Assembly: GCA_037042915.1 (NCBI GenBank)
Contig: CM073195.1
Span: 3,286,001-3,350,000, forward strand
Direction of reading: 5' to 3'
Source: Auricularia sp. M13
Lineage: Eukaryota; Basidiomycota; Agaricomycetes; Auriculariales; Auriculariaceae
DNA length: 64,000 nt
Every line of letters begins with the position of its first letter. Position 1 is the stretch's first letter. Under the pieces are notes generated by a model, which saw nothing but the letters and a program-made list of their open reading frames with translations, was not told the origin of the DNA and did no database searches. Shown piece after piece: positions 22,813 to 35,300 of this stretch. Position numbers and translations under genes: made by a program.

Positions 22813-24171
22813 ATGAGCGACCCGTTCCGCCAGTTCCAACGGCAAATGGCCCGCGCTGCGGGCGGCGCTCGGGGAGGCGGATACCTTCTGGCGCTCCCAA
22901 GGGTGTTTTCGCCGTTGCTGCGCTCGCTGTGACTGGTTTCGGGCTCTACTCGTCTCTGTATAACGGTGCGCTCGCTCAGCTTGCAACTCGACCACTTATC
23001 TGATAAAATATATTTGGATAGTCGATGGTGGTCACCGTGCTATTAAATATACAAGGTCGGCATGTTGAGCGGGCTCTGGCAACATGCCGACTGCTTACGC
23101 ACTTGCTATCGGCAGACTGAAGGGCGTTGGACAAGACGTGTACAACGAAGGCACCCATTTTGCTGTGAGCAGTTCGCAATTCTAGCCTCAATTTTCATGC
23201 CTGACTGTGTTTTTAAGATTCCCTGGTTCGAAACACCGATTATCTATGACATTCGCGCAAAGCCACGGAGCATAGGATCCTTGACAGGAACGAAGGGTAC
23301 GCGCTAACATACCGAATAACAGGCAAATAGCGCTAACCATTGACCTATATCTTCTGTCTGCATCCGCGTTCTGTGGATATTTTGAACTGGGCATTCCTGC
23401 GCTGGCCGCTTAGACTTGCAAATGGTGAACATCACCGTGCGTGTACTCTCGCGGCCAGCCATCCACGCGCTTCCCACAATCTACCGCGAACTCGGCATGG
23501 ACTACGACGAGCGCGTGTTGCCTTCTATCGTTAACGAGATCCTCAAAAGCGTCGTCGCGCAGTTCAACGCCGCGCAAATCATCACGCAGGTTCGATCTTC
23601 CATCCAGCTCGCAAAGGTCTTTGTTTGAATTGACCATAATCGCAGAGAGAAAACGTGTCGAAGCTCGTTCGCGAGCAGCTGGTCGCGCGCGCGCACAAGT
23701 TCAACATCGTACTCGACGACGTGTCCATCACGCACGTTGTGTTCAGCCCCGAGTTCACGCACGCCGTCGAGGCGAAGCAGGTTGCGCAGCAGACTGCCCT
23801 CCGCGCGGCCTTCCTCGTCGACCAGGCTGTCCAGGAGAAAGCGGTGCGTCGGCCTTTCTTTCCTTCCTTCAAGAATGACTTCAACTTAACTATTTTTGCT
23901 GGACAGAGCATTATTGTGCGCGCGAAGGGTGAGGCGCAATCCGCCGAGCTCATCGGGAACGCCGTGCGCGAGAACAAGGGCTTCTTGGCGCTGCGCCGGC
24001 TGGAAGCTGCGCGCGAGATTGCGCAGACGCTGTCGCAGAGCGGTAACAAGGTCATGCTTGACAGCGATGCGCTGCTCCTGAATGGTACGTATCTTCTTCT
24101 GATAGCCTTGCTCAGTGCTCATCTGTGACTATTCAGTGAGCGCGGACGAGCGGACAAAGAAGACAAAGTAA
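22813..24171 (+). CDS. PHB2: Prohibitin-2
   Basis: PHB2 forms ring complexes with PHB1 in the mitochondrial inner membrane. Exons: 22813-22965, 23022-23055, 23116-23164, 23218-23296, 23414-23589, 23646-23843, 23907-24084 and 24137-24171. Seen are [18 protein letters not shown], the membrane anchor [75 protein letters not shown] and the coiled-coil part [15 protein letters not shown]. Exon 1 is one base short near the G run 22871-22874 (between GGARGGG and PSGAPKG). With it restored the length is 300 aa, normal for the family. Confidence 0.95.
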
Positions 24172-26343
24172 AAGACTGTGTGTGATATGTGTGTGAATCA
24201 AACACCGTTCATTTCTCTTCACTCTTTCCCTTGAGTTCGGTTCTGCCATTGCTGCAGGATGCCGTTTGTGGTTGAAATTTCTCGCGGGCGATAAGCAAGC
24301 GGTCGAGCAAGGCAGACATTGCTGTTCACCTGCTCTGATCCCTTATCATGGCCAATCTGGCAGACCTAGAGGATTTCACGGAGCTCCATCAACTCTGCTG
24401 CGCGTGGATATTCATCGAATGCGTGTCCACAGGGTTCTTTAAGACTTGCGCTCTCCGCAAAACTCGTGTAGCAACCTCCTCAGCGGAGTGTCACAGTTGA
24501 GAGTTTTCGTCTCGCGGGCATCCTGGGCTGCCTGCGGATGGAGTGTCCAGTTATTGACGCGGAGGCTCGGATGCAGCAAGAGAAGGTTACAGTAAGCGAC
24601 CGACTCCCGCAGAGCCAAGGCTAGACGATTCCGACTCCGCGACTCGGGCAGCGACAAGCCAATCTCGGTTCGTCTAGTTCCCAACGTCTACGGCGAGGTT
24701 CGCACAGCTGGCGTCCTGCGAACTTGTGCTTGACCGCCTCGCGGCGCATTTACGGCGCATTAGGTTCGTGAAACAATCACCGACGCGCATGCCGTCGCCA
24801 GGAATGGGGTTGCGACGTCGTGGTCGGACGACTGCCTGTTCAGTTGGCATCCTCATGGTATCTCAGCGCCCAAACTCAAGCACTCGGCAGCAAGGTATGG
24901 AATGACTCGGGTAATACTTTTTGGCCCGGGTTCGGCCCTCATCGAGGCTCAGTGAGAATGTTGTGTTGCAAATGAAATCGTTGCTAACTTGGTACCAATG
25001 TCATTCTGCATGCTCTGTTAGTGCTGCGACCGCAACGCTCCATTTGGGTTGCTGGCTACTATGTAGCGGCCCCGGCGGTACAACGGTCAATCGCCGAGCC
25101 TCCCATAGGCTGCCCTCGAATGGAATGGAACTGCGTCTACGTCACTGCATGCATCATCGATGAGAGAGTCTATCCATTACATTTGAGCCAAAGGACCAAG
25201 GGATGAAGAAAAGAGCTTCATGCAAAGGCTCTTCCAAGGACCGTGGCCATCCGCGTCCACATGGTCGGTCCGCTGCGACAACACTTGCCACCAGACACCG
25301 CGCCGAGACCAGAGCGTGTTAATGGCAACGCGTGTCCTTTCCAGGCCTTGAGCCCCGGACATCCGAGTCCGGGCACTGATGGTCTGAATTGCCGTGGGAG
25401 GAGCAGGGTCCAGTCACGTCCGGGATAGCCACTTGCACTGAGCTCCACGGCGAATAATCTCAGCTTCACTACTGTAGCGCCTCTTACTCGGAGACTCATG
25501 AGCTCCAATGAAATATCGCGCCTATTGTTGTCCCTGGACTCAGCATTCTTCCGGTCCGAGGCGGGAAGAGAAGGCGCGAGCGCCAGCGCCGTGTGCCTGT
25601 TTGCTCTGCCAGTGATTCTGCATGAGTGCATGCGCAGCGGAAACAGTCGGCGTCGTCCGAGTCTGTGCATGCAGGCTATAGCTATTGATAGTGGTGGAAA
25701 GAAGCGTCTGCGGGAATGTGCCATTGCGCGGTAGCCGTGGGTTTGTCCGGAATGTGTCGGTTCGCGGCGTTTGCACGGTGCCATAGACCTTCTAGCCAGC
25801 GACAAGAACAATCTAGAGGACCAAAAGAGAGTCCGGGCCATTAGAGACAATGCGGGTCCGAATAGATGTGCCAAATAATTGGAAAACATCGGACTCTTGA
25901 GCGACTAGCATGCCCAGAGGGCGAACGAGAAACTTGAGGACCACCCAGACGTGGAGATAACTGAGACTATGCTCCGACAGATCTGATTAGTAGTGGACCA
26001 CTGCAGGGATGTCCCTGCTACCTGCCGGTGTTGTCAGTAGTGGCGATATCTGCTTCAGGCTAATGCGAGGGTAAAACGAGTGAGCCTGTACACCGCTCGC
26101 ATTGTTTTTTCCAGGCCTTCGTGAGCGTCTCAGGAGAGGCCTTAACGCCTCAAAGGCCTCGCCTCGATGCGGAGTGTGTAGGCGTTGTACACAAATCTAG
26201 ACACCTGACATGTTCGCGGCGAACCAGAGATTTTCCCGCTATGCCCAGGCACGCTCGATAAGGACATCTAACCGGAATCCCAAACAATCGCGCCATTTAC
26301 GGAGGAAGACACATCCACAGCTCATTTCTTCTCACCGACCCTG
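24172..26343. other. 2.2-kb intergenic region, no gene recognised
   Basis: Open frames up to 223 codons (minus, 25218-25889) are Arg/Ser/Leu-rich with no domain, no splice structure and no fungal look. No terminal repeats or transposase motifs were found. It may be decayed sequence. Confidence 0.4.
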
Positions 26344-27690
26344 GTGAGAAGCAGAGGAAACGGAGCACACAAGTCACGGGGATCGTCCGGAAGCAAACCG
26401 TCACCGTTCGGGCGGCAATTTCGACGCGGCAGTGCCGTTCAACCTCCTACGCTCATGTCGGGTCATACAAATAGCGTGCAGTATGCCCCCGTCCCCTGCA
26501 TGCTGCCCACCGAGATCTTACTCTCCATTTTCGCGCATTTCGACGATGAGGACGCGCGAATACGATCGCGTGCGCTGCGTGCAGCCGCGCTCGTGTGCAG
26601 ACGGTGGTACACCCACGGCGCCAACACGGCGCTGTACTCGTCCATATCACTCTCGTCTGGCAAGGCTATCATTTACCTCGACCGCACCATCTCGCAGAAT
26701 CCGAGTTTAGGGATGATGGTCAGCTCGCTCAGCTTGCTACCTGCGCCCCAGCAGCCGTGTTTCCGACAACGCGTCGCGGTTGTTCCAGGGCGATATTTGC
26801 CCGACGATTCGCGTTCATCAGAAGCAGTCTTACGCATTCTTCGACGAACACCGAACCTGCAGGCGCTCGCCCTCAACGTAGTCGAACGCGTTGCCCGACG
26901 CATTACATTCGCGTCACTCGCAGCGAACATTGCTTCGCGCCATCTCAGGACGCTTTCGCTCGCTGGGGTCATCTGCAGTCAACGCTCAGGCGTCTCCGTC
27001 GAACCTTTACTTGCTCTGCTATGCAGCCCAGCGTGCCACAGCCTACAAGAGCTCGTGCTCCAGCATTACATGTTCTCAGCACAGACGTCTTGCGACGCGT
27101 ACCGGGGAAAAGTCCCCCGAATACGAAAGCTTTGGCTTTCGCGAATGTGGTGCGCGGACCACAGCGGCCCCACGCGCAACAACGTTCTGCAGCTCCCGCA
27201 GTTGCTCAGCCAGTCGCTGACAACGCTTACTGCCGGTGACTGTGAAGACACCAACTCGTGGCCGCAAGTTTGCACGGCACTGTCCAGACAATCCTGGCCC
27301 ATGCTTTATTCTCTCTGTGTTCCAACCTCTGCACTTTCGCATCAACGGCAGCGCGGGACCAGGCTCGATCTATCTTTGTTTCCCAACCTACACCATCTCG
27401 AGACGACATCTTCCATCTGTTTCACGAATGTGAACGACTGTCCGATTATATTCCCACCGGAGCTGCGGTCGTTAGTCCTTGTGACGACTGTCCATACCAG
27501 TGCTTTCTTCCTCATGGGGCGCATAGGCGCGTGGCTACGTCGACGGCCAGACAGTTTGAACAGGCTTAGCCATCTGCGGATCCGGGTCTCCTGTGACCGC
27601 AATTCTGCGGAGGCACAGATATGGAAGATCCTCATCGCTGCGCTGGCGATTAGGAACGGTCTCTGGTGGTGGTCGGGGAGATATGGCTAG
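26344..27690 (+). CDS. F-box/LRR-like protein
   Basis: A single open frame of 448 codons; translation may start at a later ATG (26455, MSGHTNSVQYAP). The F-box lies at LPTEILLSIFAHFDDEDA ... AALVCRRWYTHG. Leucine-rich segments follow (RRTPNLQALAL, SRHLRTLSLAGV, CHSLQELVLQHYM, LRSLVLVTTVHT). F-box proteins recruit substrates to SCF ubiquitin ligases; Agaricomycetes carry many divergent ones, most of unknown function. It is clearly related to the gene at 30414-31800, which shares the sequence around the F-box and the leucine-rich repeats. No frame break. Confidence 0.8.
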   Translation: MRSRGNGAHKSRGSSGSKPSPFGRQFRRGSAVQPPTLMSGHTNSVQYAPVPCMLPTEILLSIFAHFDDEDARIRSRALRAAALVCRRWYTHGANTALYSSISLSSGKAIIYLDRTISQNPSLGMMVSSLSLLPAPQQPCFRQRVAVVPGRYLPDDSRSSEAVLRILRRTPNLQALALNVVERVARRITFASLAANIASRHLRTLSLAGVICSQRSGVSVEPLLALLCSPACHSLQELVLQHYMFSAQTSCDAYRGKVPRIRKLWLSRMWCADHSGPTRNNVLQLPQLLSQSLTTLTAGDCEDTNSWPQVCTALSRQSWPMLYSLCVPTSALSHQRQRGTRLDLSLFPNLHHLETTSSICFTNVNDCPIIFPPELRSLVLVTTVHTSAFFLMGRIGAWLRRRPDSLNRLSHLRIRVSCDRNSAEAQIWKILIAALAIRNGLWWWSGRYG

Positions 27691-29073
27691 GCGCGTCATG
27701 CACACACACCTGCTGGTCCCTTGCTGACATTTGGCGTATAGATGCGCAAGACGCGTCTGGAGGGACTGGGAATACACGAGCCGACTCCAAAGGCTCGTCA
27801 TCCGGCTGGTTACAGTCGCTCCTCCCGTGGGCTTCATCGCTCAGCTGATAGCATCGCGGTCGGGATTGCACGACACATGACGATATTGGTGGTGGCTCGT
27901 AATCAGATTACCCTTGCATTGTGGCCTTCTCCAACCAAGAAGCCATCATAGCCGCGCAGGGTGCAGCTCCTTCTAGCCCGCTACACAGACGCGCAGCTTC
28001 CCAAAATCCCAATAGAGTGAAGTGGTTTCTTGTTTCCGGGCGCGGTGGTGATTTCTTACGACGAGCCTTGCAGGGCTGGGAGGTAGCGCCGTACAAACGC
28101 GTCCGCCGACTGCGTTCTCCAATGAGATGGGAAGCGCGACGATATACGGTGGCTGAAGCGCCACCTTGCAGCGCATCCGCGCGGATTCTCAGTAGACCCT
28201 GTCCGAAATATTTGCGGGACATGCCCTATCTGCGGAGAGCTCATACAGAACGGAGACCTTTTTGCCCGGGTCTCCGTTGTCTCATCGTCATCGACGACGA
28301 GTCGTCTTCATTTCAGCTGAGTGTTATTCGCATGAAGCGTTCACACAGCTTCCGAATCCTCCTTCCAGGGTCGAGACCCAGGGGCGATAATGCGTCATGA
28401 GGGCAGCATCCCGGCAATTCGAGCGGTCTGTGCACGGTGCAAAGAATGTCGAGCAGCCGTGCATAATCACAGTTCGTACGAATCGTGGGCATTGCGCCCG
28501 ACACGATGATTCTGGTGCTTGTCCTTTGTGCGGCCCTATGAGACCCTGTATGTCCTTGCGTATTGTATCGAGTGTCTTACAGCCTGTTCGGAAAACGTTG
28601 ACTGCGCCAACTTTTTCTGATTCGATCTGCCGATTTCCCTTTTGGGAAAATTGCACAACGGGTTCTGCCCGTAAAGAGCTCTAAACAACTGAATTTCCAA
28701 GCCTCATTTTATATAACTAGTGCGGCCAGGTAGTAATGCGTGGGGATTGAAATCGGAGCCAGCTCGGGGAGTAAATGCCTCCGATCTCTGGCCAGGTTCC
28801 GGGTCGTTTGGCTCAACCAATCTTCAGTTTAGACGAAGCCTCGGAATTCCATTTGACGATTTGTTATATTCTGAACCATTGCGAGCATGAAAACATGTTA
28901 CCTCGGACATTGCGTCCAAATGACTCGAATCAAAAAAAGTTGGCGCAGTCAAGGCTTTCCGAAAGCGCTGTAAGTTCCTCGATACTTCGAGGTGCTCGGT
29001 GAAATCTCACTGCTGACTAAGCTATAATTGACGCGCTCTTGGACCACGACAGAACCGTTGAGTCGACTCGGAC
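27691..29073. other. Intergenic region holding a 61-bp inverted repeat
   Basis: No gene is seen. Open frames lack motifs. The inverted repeat is listed separately. Confidence 0.4.
28565..28985. repeat. Imperfect 61-bp inverted repeat pair (MITE-like)
   Basis: 28565-28625 and the complement of 28925-28985 match at 52 of 61 positions by eye, including 19 consecutive bases around TTGACTGCGCCAACTTT. The 299 bp between them has no coding frame. The layout fits a non-autonomous element or a long hairpin. No target-site duplication could be confirmed. Confidence 0.65.
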
Positions 29074-30203
29074 ATGGCCATGCACGCACGCACCATAGTC
29101 TCTCGAATAACCGGGCCTCTGCCCATCATCGAAGACGAGGAGCTCTGGAACAAACTGCCCAAGACCAGCTGACGGAACTCGAACTGGACGCGCTCTGGCG
29201 AAACGAACGGCCGTTTGGGCAAGACAGCCGCCACGCACCCATATCTTTTGTGCCTGCGCGCTACAAATTCGACGACTTTGGCCAACTGCTCAATCCGGAT
29301 CAACAGGCGCAGCGGGCATCGACTTCGCGCGCAGACGGGGACAACATCGGCTCGTGGTATTCATCCTTGCAGCGTTCAGCGTCGTCTACGCCTGCGCGAA
29401 TATCCACGCCGCCTGCTCCGGCTACGACTCAAGCCACAACTTCGAACAAACAAATGCATGCGAAGACGAAGGTTACAAGAAACGATTGGTTCATCCAGAA
29501 GGTCCTCTCTGCAGAGCCAGCACCTCCGCCGCCAAATGCGCCCACGCTTTCCGACATGCTCGAGCGGGAGCCACCAGGCCCTACTGGAGCGTTTCAACCT
29601 CCCGTTTGGACTGTCATAGGACCGGGAAACCGTGGATTTGGCTTGCTCCAGCGCCACGGTTGGGAGGAGGGACGCGCCCTCGGCGCTGCGGCCGGACCGT
29701 CTCGTCCCCGTCCAGAAGCGCCACGGGCGGCCTCTTCGCGCGAGGTAGAGGTCATAGACCTTACTATGGACGATCCAGATGAGGCCGTCGACTTGACGCG
29801 GGAGGACGACAACGACGACTCGGAAACCGAGACGACAGCGTCCGGCGATGATGCTGCAACAACCGAGCCTGTTGAGCCGAAGCTCGAGCCCGATACTGAA
29901 GCAGCACGCTTGGACGACGAGGGAGCGCACGGCACCGCATTGCTCGTGCCCTTGTCCGCATTCCTGAAACCCAACAAGCACGGCATTGGCGTGAACGCAG
30001 AAGACCGACGTAAGCTACGCTTGAAGAGCACCGCACAAGCTATCGCCGCAACAACGCGCGAAGGCGAGAAGAAACACAAGCAGATCATCGCTGCAGCGCA
30101 GAAGCGACGCCAGGAGGTGGGCCGTGGGGCGCGCGGGTTCGCTCGAATGGACAAGTCCGAGAGCGTACAACGCCAGGCTATGATGGCCTATTTACATTCA
30201 TAA
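29074..30203 (+). CDS. G-patch domain protein
   Basis: The N-terminus reads from the ATG at 29074 (MAMHARTIVSRITGPLPIIE), then shifts frame at the C run 29158-29160. One extra C there joins EELWNKLP to QDQLTELELDALWRNERPFG. The following 340 codons are intact. The G-patch is GPGNRGFGLLQRHGWEEGRA (glycines spaced as in the family). After it come an acidic region (DLTREDDNDDSETETT) and a basic helical C-terminus. G-patch proteins typically activate DEAH helicases in splicing or ribosome assembly; the partner here is unknown. Without the extra base the main frame has no ATG near its start, which supports an assembly indel. Confidence 0.8.
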
Positions 30204-30413
30204 TGGCAATGCCGTTTCAGTGTGTTTCCTTTTCAGTGTTTCGCTATGATAGATGAGTGTTGTATCCCTAGTCAACAATATTAGGCCTACAGTACAGAAT
30301 TTTATAATCATTTGCGCGGTCTGCGCGACTTGAGGAGAGGTCGAAGAACGTCATAAGAGCCACCTTGCTTGGACGGATGGGACTCGAATGGTTGGGGATC
30401 CTTATGGCCTGCA

Positions 30414-31800
30414 TCATCGTCGATGAGTACCAAATGAAAACGACCAGATGAACGACGCACGTAGAAAAAGGCTGCAAGAAATCTGCAGCGGATGCTCTCG
30501 GAGGGTAAGCGCGTAGATGAGAACCTTCCATAGCTGCACGGACGAGTGCTGGCGCAAGCAGTCCGCTCTGATGCAAAGGCGCTCGAGATTGGGGATTAAT
30601 CGGCGTCGGCTTGTGTTCAACCAGTGCCCAATTTCGGTCAGGCAATGGAAAACATGCCAAGAGTATAGGGAAGTCGGACAAGCCTTACGGCGGTTGTCGC
30701 TCCAATTGTCAAGAGTTCGTATAACGATCGACAGCGACTTGAGGTGGGCAGGATATCGGATCTGATTATGCCGCAAGACATATCCGCCGTGCCATAACTC
30801 CAGGTTAATCAGATTCGGGAATTGTGAAAAATCCAGCGGGTTGGGTGGTTGCCTCTCGTCGCTCCAGCCCGTGATGCACAATGAGGTCAAAGACGGCCAA
30901 GACCGTCCGGAAAGCACAGCCGAGGCCGTGATGAAGCCAGACGAGTTGGGGTCTTGTACAGAGCCCGATAGGTGCACTAAAGCACTGCTGAATAGCTCTG
31001 GCAGCGCGCAGGGCACCGACTGGTACGAGTACGGCGCAATCCGCAAGCTCAAGGTCGAGAATGAAGGCAGCCACAGACGTGTGATACGAGGCAATCTGTG
31101 CTGCCACACTGCCGTATCGGTAAGTCGCGTCGACATATCGTACCGCAGAATGACTAGTTCGCTGAGCGTCGCACAAGGTGAGCTGCACAGAAAAGTCAGG
31201 AGTGATTCAATGTTTGTCCTTGAATCGCAACCCGACATATCTCCTGATAGGGAGAGTTCTGAGCCGCTTCGAGCGGACAGAACGAGCCAGATCATTGAAG
31301 GTGATGCGACGGTGGTGGTACTCGACTGCCTTCACGGCCAAGACCTCGAGGTTCGGGGTACGGCTAAGGATACGCAGGACGGCGCGTGAAGAGCGCCCAT
31401 CGTCTGGCCAATGTCGATATATCGAGAAGGTCTGGTCTGGCGTGTTCAGCGGCCCGGATTCGTCCAGCGGATAGATTGGACACGGCAGCAAGTTGAGCGA
31501 CACAATCATGGCAGCCAATTGCTGCTGCTTCGCGACGGTGCGGTCGAGGAGGATGCAAGCGTCATGAGATGCGAGGAGTATGTTTTCATAGAGCATTGCG
31601 TTGGCGCCGTGCGCGTGCCAGTGTTTGCACACGAGAGACGCCGCGTGCAGGGTCCGCGTATCTGGCGGAAAAGTCTCGCGCAGATGCTCGAGTATGGCCA
31701 GCAGCAGCTCTGTGGGCACACTGGCGGCCGCTGAGAAGGTCTGTGCGCATCCTGGGCATTCCTCGCGCGCCCTGAAAGCCTGTCGAACGCGAGTGAACAT
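30414..31800 (-). CDS. F-box/LRR-like protein, paralog of 26344-27690
   Basis: It starts at the ATG at 31800 (MFTRVRQAFRAREECPG), with the F-box at VPTELLLAILEHLRETF ... ASLVCKHWHAHG. One frame runs to RSKRLRTL; the next frame then continues with SLSGDMSGCDS and leucine-rich segments (LSELVILRYDM, LPRITRLWLPSF, FPNLINLELWHG). The break is one base at the G run 31250-31252 (minus-strand C run). The paralog reads through the same point (SRHLRTLSLAGV), so the two frames belong together. Function is unknown beyond the F-box. It lies in inverted orientation relative to its paralog, with the G-patch gene between. Confidence 0.75.
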
Positions 31801-32367
31801 CGGTGGTGGAGGTTTTCGGCAACGGTTGTATTTGAACGGAGCTCACCGACGATAGCTGCTTGACAGGTGCTTCGACGACGCCGAAATTGTAATGTCAAAC
31901 TCTCTGACACGTTCCGAGTTGGTCATGGCGGCAAGGTCTCCAGTATACCCTGAGATCTCGGGTTCAGGAGAGGCCAGCGCTCATGGAAATGTGCAAGAAT
32001 GATTGGAACGTACGTGTATCTCATACCGGCACCTTTACTGGTTGGGCGTCCAACCCGCGTCTGTGGATACCGCAAAACCCTGAGATCGCCTCTACAAGAG
32101 CCAGACGGACCAGCCTGTACCGGTGAATTTGCAAATGGATGCAGCCGTTCTCCGCGGCAATTTCATGGTTCATTCTTGTGAGTGTTACGGAAGGCGAAGC
32201 CGAGGAGGCGCTGGTGCCGCGCTCACGTGCGTGGGTCGAGCGCGATGTGTACGGCAGCGGCACAAGCCAAACACGGCCACGCGCGTTTGGCGGCGGTCGG
32301 ATCTTGGTCTCCTGGTCGTCTGACGGCGCAGTGACGGGCGCCCATAGCCTCTTCGCCACGAACGACC
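31801..32367. other. Divergent intergenic region, no gene recognised
   Basis: This lies between the starts of the F-box gene (minus) and the LKR/SDH gene (plus) and should hold both promoters. No clear TATA box or repeat was seen. Confidence 0.4.
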
Positions 32368-35300
32368 ATGCACGCCCTCATCACTCGCAGGGCGCGCACC
32401 CACCTAAGACATGGCATCCGTCTGCACAAACGGCCAGCATCCACCTCCTCCAAACCCGTGGTGGGAATACGGCGGGAAGACCCCCAGCGCCTCTGGGAGC
32501 GACGGTGCCCATTGACCCCGGATGCCGTGCACGAGCTCGTGCGCGACGGTGTGCGCGTACTGGTGCAGGACTGTAATCGGCGTGTCTTTCCCATCGGCGA
32601 GTTTCTCCAGGTGCGCCAAGTTTCAGCCCCTGATGTCCACAACGACGAGTCTCTGAACGCGAAACAGGCTGGCGCAGAAGTGCATCCAACGCTGGAACCC
32701 GCACAGATACTGTTGGGCATCAAAGAAACTCCGTTGGATCAACTGGACATGTTGTGCTCCCCGGTATCCGGCTCGCCGCGGACTCACCTCGTGAGTGCCA
32801 GCTTCTATTACGCGCGATGCGGCTCACTCCCCATTGTTTCAGATGTTTTCCCACACTATCAAAGGGCAGGCCTATAATATGCAGTTGCTGTCTCGCTTTA
32901 TTGGCAAACCCGATGCACCGACACTCATCGACTACGAGCTTTTGACGAACGACGCCGGCGCGCGAACTGTTGGTTTTGGATGGTTCGCCGGTACGCTACA
33001 ATTTCTGGTGGAAATATTATATTACTCACGCTTCCCAGGTGCGGCAGGAGCGGTTGAAGGCCTATGTGCCTCTGCGCATGCTCATCTTGAACTGGGCATC
33101 GCCTCTCCCTTTCTCAACCTTGCACGACCCTACACCTACCGTTCCCTAGACGAAATGAGGGCATCTCTTCGCGCATGTGGAACCTCAGCAATGCCCGACG
33201 CATTATCGCCCTTTGTCATTGCTGTGACTGGCTCGGGGAACGTTGCCCGCGGCTCACTGGACATTCTAAAGGAACTCCCGTTGCACAAAGTTGCAGCCGA
33301 AGACCTTCCACGCCTAATGAAGGATCCAGAGGCATCTGGAAAGATGTATCTGGTCCATGTACGGCCGCAGGACTATCTTTTCCGCCGAGACGGCGCCCCT
33401 TACGTCCGGGAATCCTACTATTCATCGCCGTCTGACTATTACAGCCGATTCCACGAATTAGTGCGTCACTCATTTCTTAAACGGCCTCTGTCTAATCCGT
33501 ACGAGATTGCACCATACATCTCCCTATTCATCAACGGCGCTGGATGGCGCCCGGGATTCCCGCGTCTCATGTCGACCTCAGAACTCGGACTGGCGCTACG
33601 AGCAGCACGCGAAGTGGGACCGACTCGATTCCGATCTATAGCTGATATCAGCTGCGACGTCGAGGTGACCCTGCACATACCCTCATGTCGGATAGCGCTG
33701 ACAACACTGCGCAGGGCGGCCTCGAGTTCATGGACCGCTCGACGACCATCGACGACCCGTACTACACCGCGCGCGCGACACGTTCGGCGGGATCCAAGTG
33801 ATGTCAATCGACATCCTGCCCACCGAGCTCCCGCGCGACGCGTCCGCGCACTTCAGCGCGGCGCTCGCGCCGTATCTGCGCGCGCTTCTGCGCGGCGAAG
33901 ACACCCCTGACGGAGCGCTCGCACGCGCCACCGTGGCGCGCGGCGGCGAGCTGACAGGGCCGCACGAGTGGCTCGCGGATCTGCTGCCGAGCGCGCTGCC
34001 TGCGGCTGAGGAGACGCCCGCTGGCCTCGTGCGCGGCGCGGCCAAGAAGCGGGTGTTGCTGCTTGGCTCCGGGATGGTGGCTAAGCCCGCCGTCGACGAG
34101 TTTTTGAAGCGGGCTGACGTGCATCTCGTCGTTGGTACGTCTGCTTGTTTGGCTCAGTTCCGTTGTGGCTAAGTACCGCAGCCAGCAACAATGTTTTTGA
34201 GGCCAATGAAATTGTCCGCGGGCGCGACACCGCGCAGGTCGTGGCACTTGATATGAGTGATACCGCCCGGCTCGACTCCCTCGTTGAGAAAGCCGACGTT
34301 GTCATTAGGTGAGTCTGAAGAAACGGATTACAACTGTTTGGATTCTCACCTGCTTGTAGCCTTCTTCCTGTCCCCTTTCACGTTGCCGTCGCCGAGCGAT
34401 GCATCAAGCATCGCAAACATCTAATCACCGCATCGTACACCTCTCCCGCCATGCGCGCGTTGCATGACAGGTGCGTCACATATTGCTATCTACACGTTGC
34501 ATGATACTCATATATGAAACTCAGGGCCGTCGAGGCGGACGTGTTGCTGCTCAATGAAATTGGACTGGACCCGGGTATTGACCACTGCTCGGCAATTGAC
34601 CTGCGCGCGCGCCTCGAACGCCGTGGCATGCGCGTCACACGTTTCTCATCGTTCTGCGGAGGTCTGCCAGCGCCAGAATGCGCTGACGTTCCCTTGGGTT
34701 ACAAGTTCTCGTGGAGTCCGCGGGGCGTGCTGGTAGCTGCGACAAATGCCGCCAAGTTCAAGCTGGCGGGCACGGTGCGTCTCACAGTTATATACGAAGG
34801 TGGCATTTGATTGATGAGTTCATCCGTACAGGTTTACACTGTTCCAGGGGAAGACCTCATGCGTCGCGGGAATTACTTCCCAGACGTCCCTGTGTCCAAC
34901 GTCCTGGCACTCGAGGGCTTGGCGAATAGGGACAGCCTGCCATACGCCGGGACATACAATCTTGGACCGGTACATGGACTACAGACGCTCATCCGCGGAA
35001 CGCTGAGGTACGCACGTTTCTCGGCGCTCTCCCACGCTGGTATTGAGAGTGTCCAGATATCGCGGGTTCAGCGAATTGATGCACGCATTCAAGCAGCTTG
35101 GATTCCTAAACATGGAGGACAAAGACAAGTTCAATGTACCCGGCTCGGACTGGGGCTACTTCTTGCGCCGGTGTCTGGGCAGCCGAATAGGGCATGACCT
35201 ACTTGGCGCAGACGAGGCGAGTGTGCGGGCGGCGATCAAGGACGTCGTCGGGAGTCGGACAATGCGCTCGAGGCGCTTGAATGGTGCGTTTCTGGTCTAT

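Noticed and set aside
25218-25889. 223-codon minus-strand open frame
   Set aside because: Arg/Leu/Ser-rich with no motif, signal or splice structure; composition unlike nearby genes.
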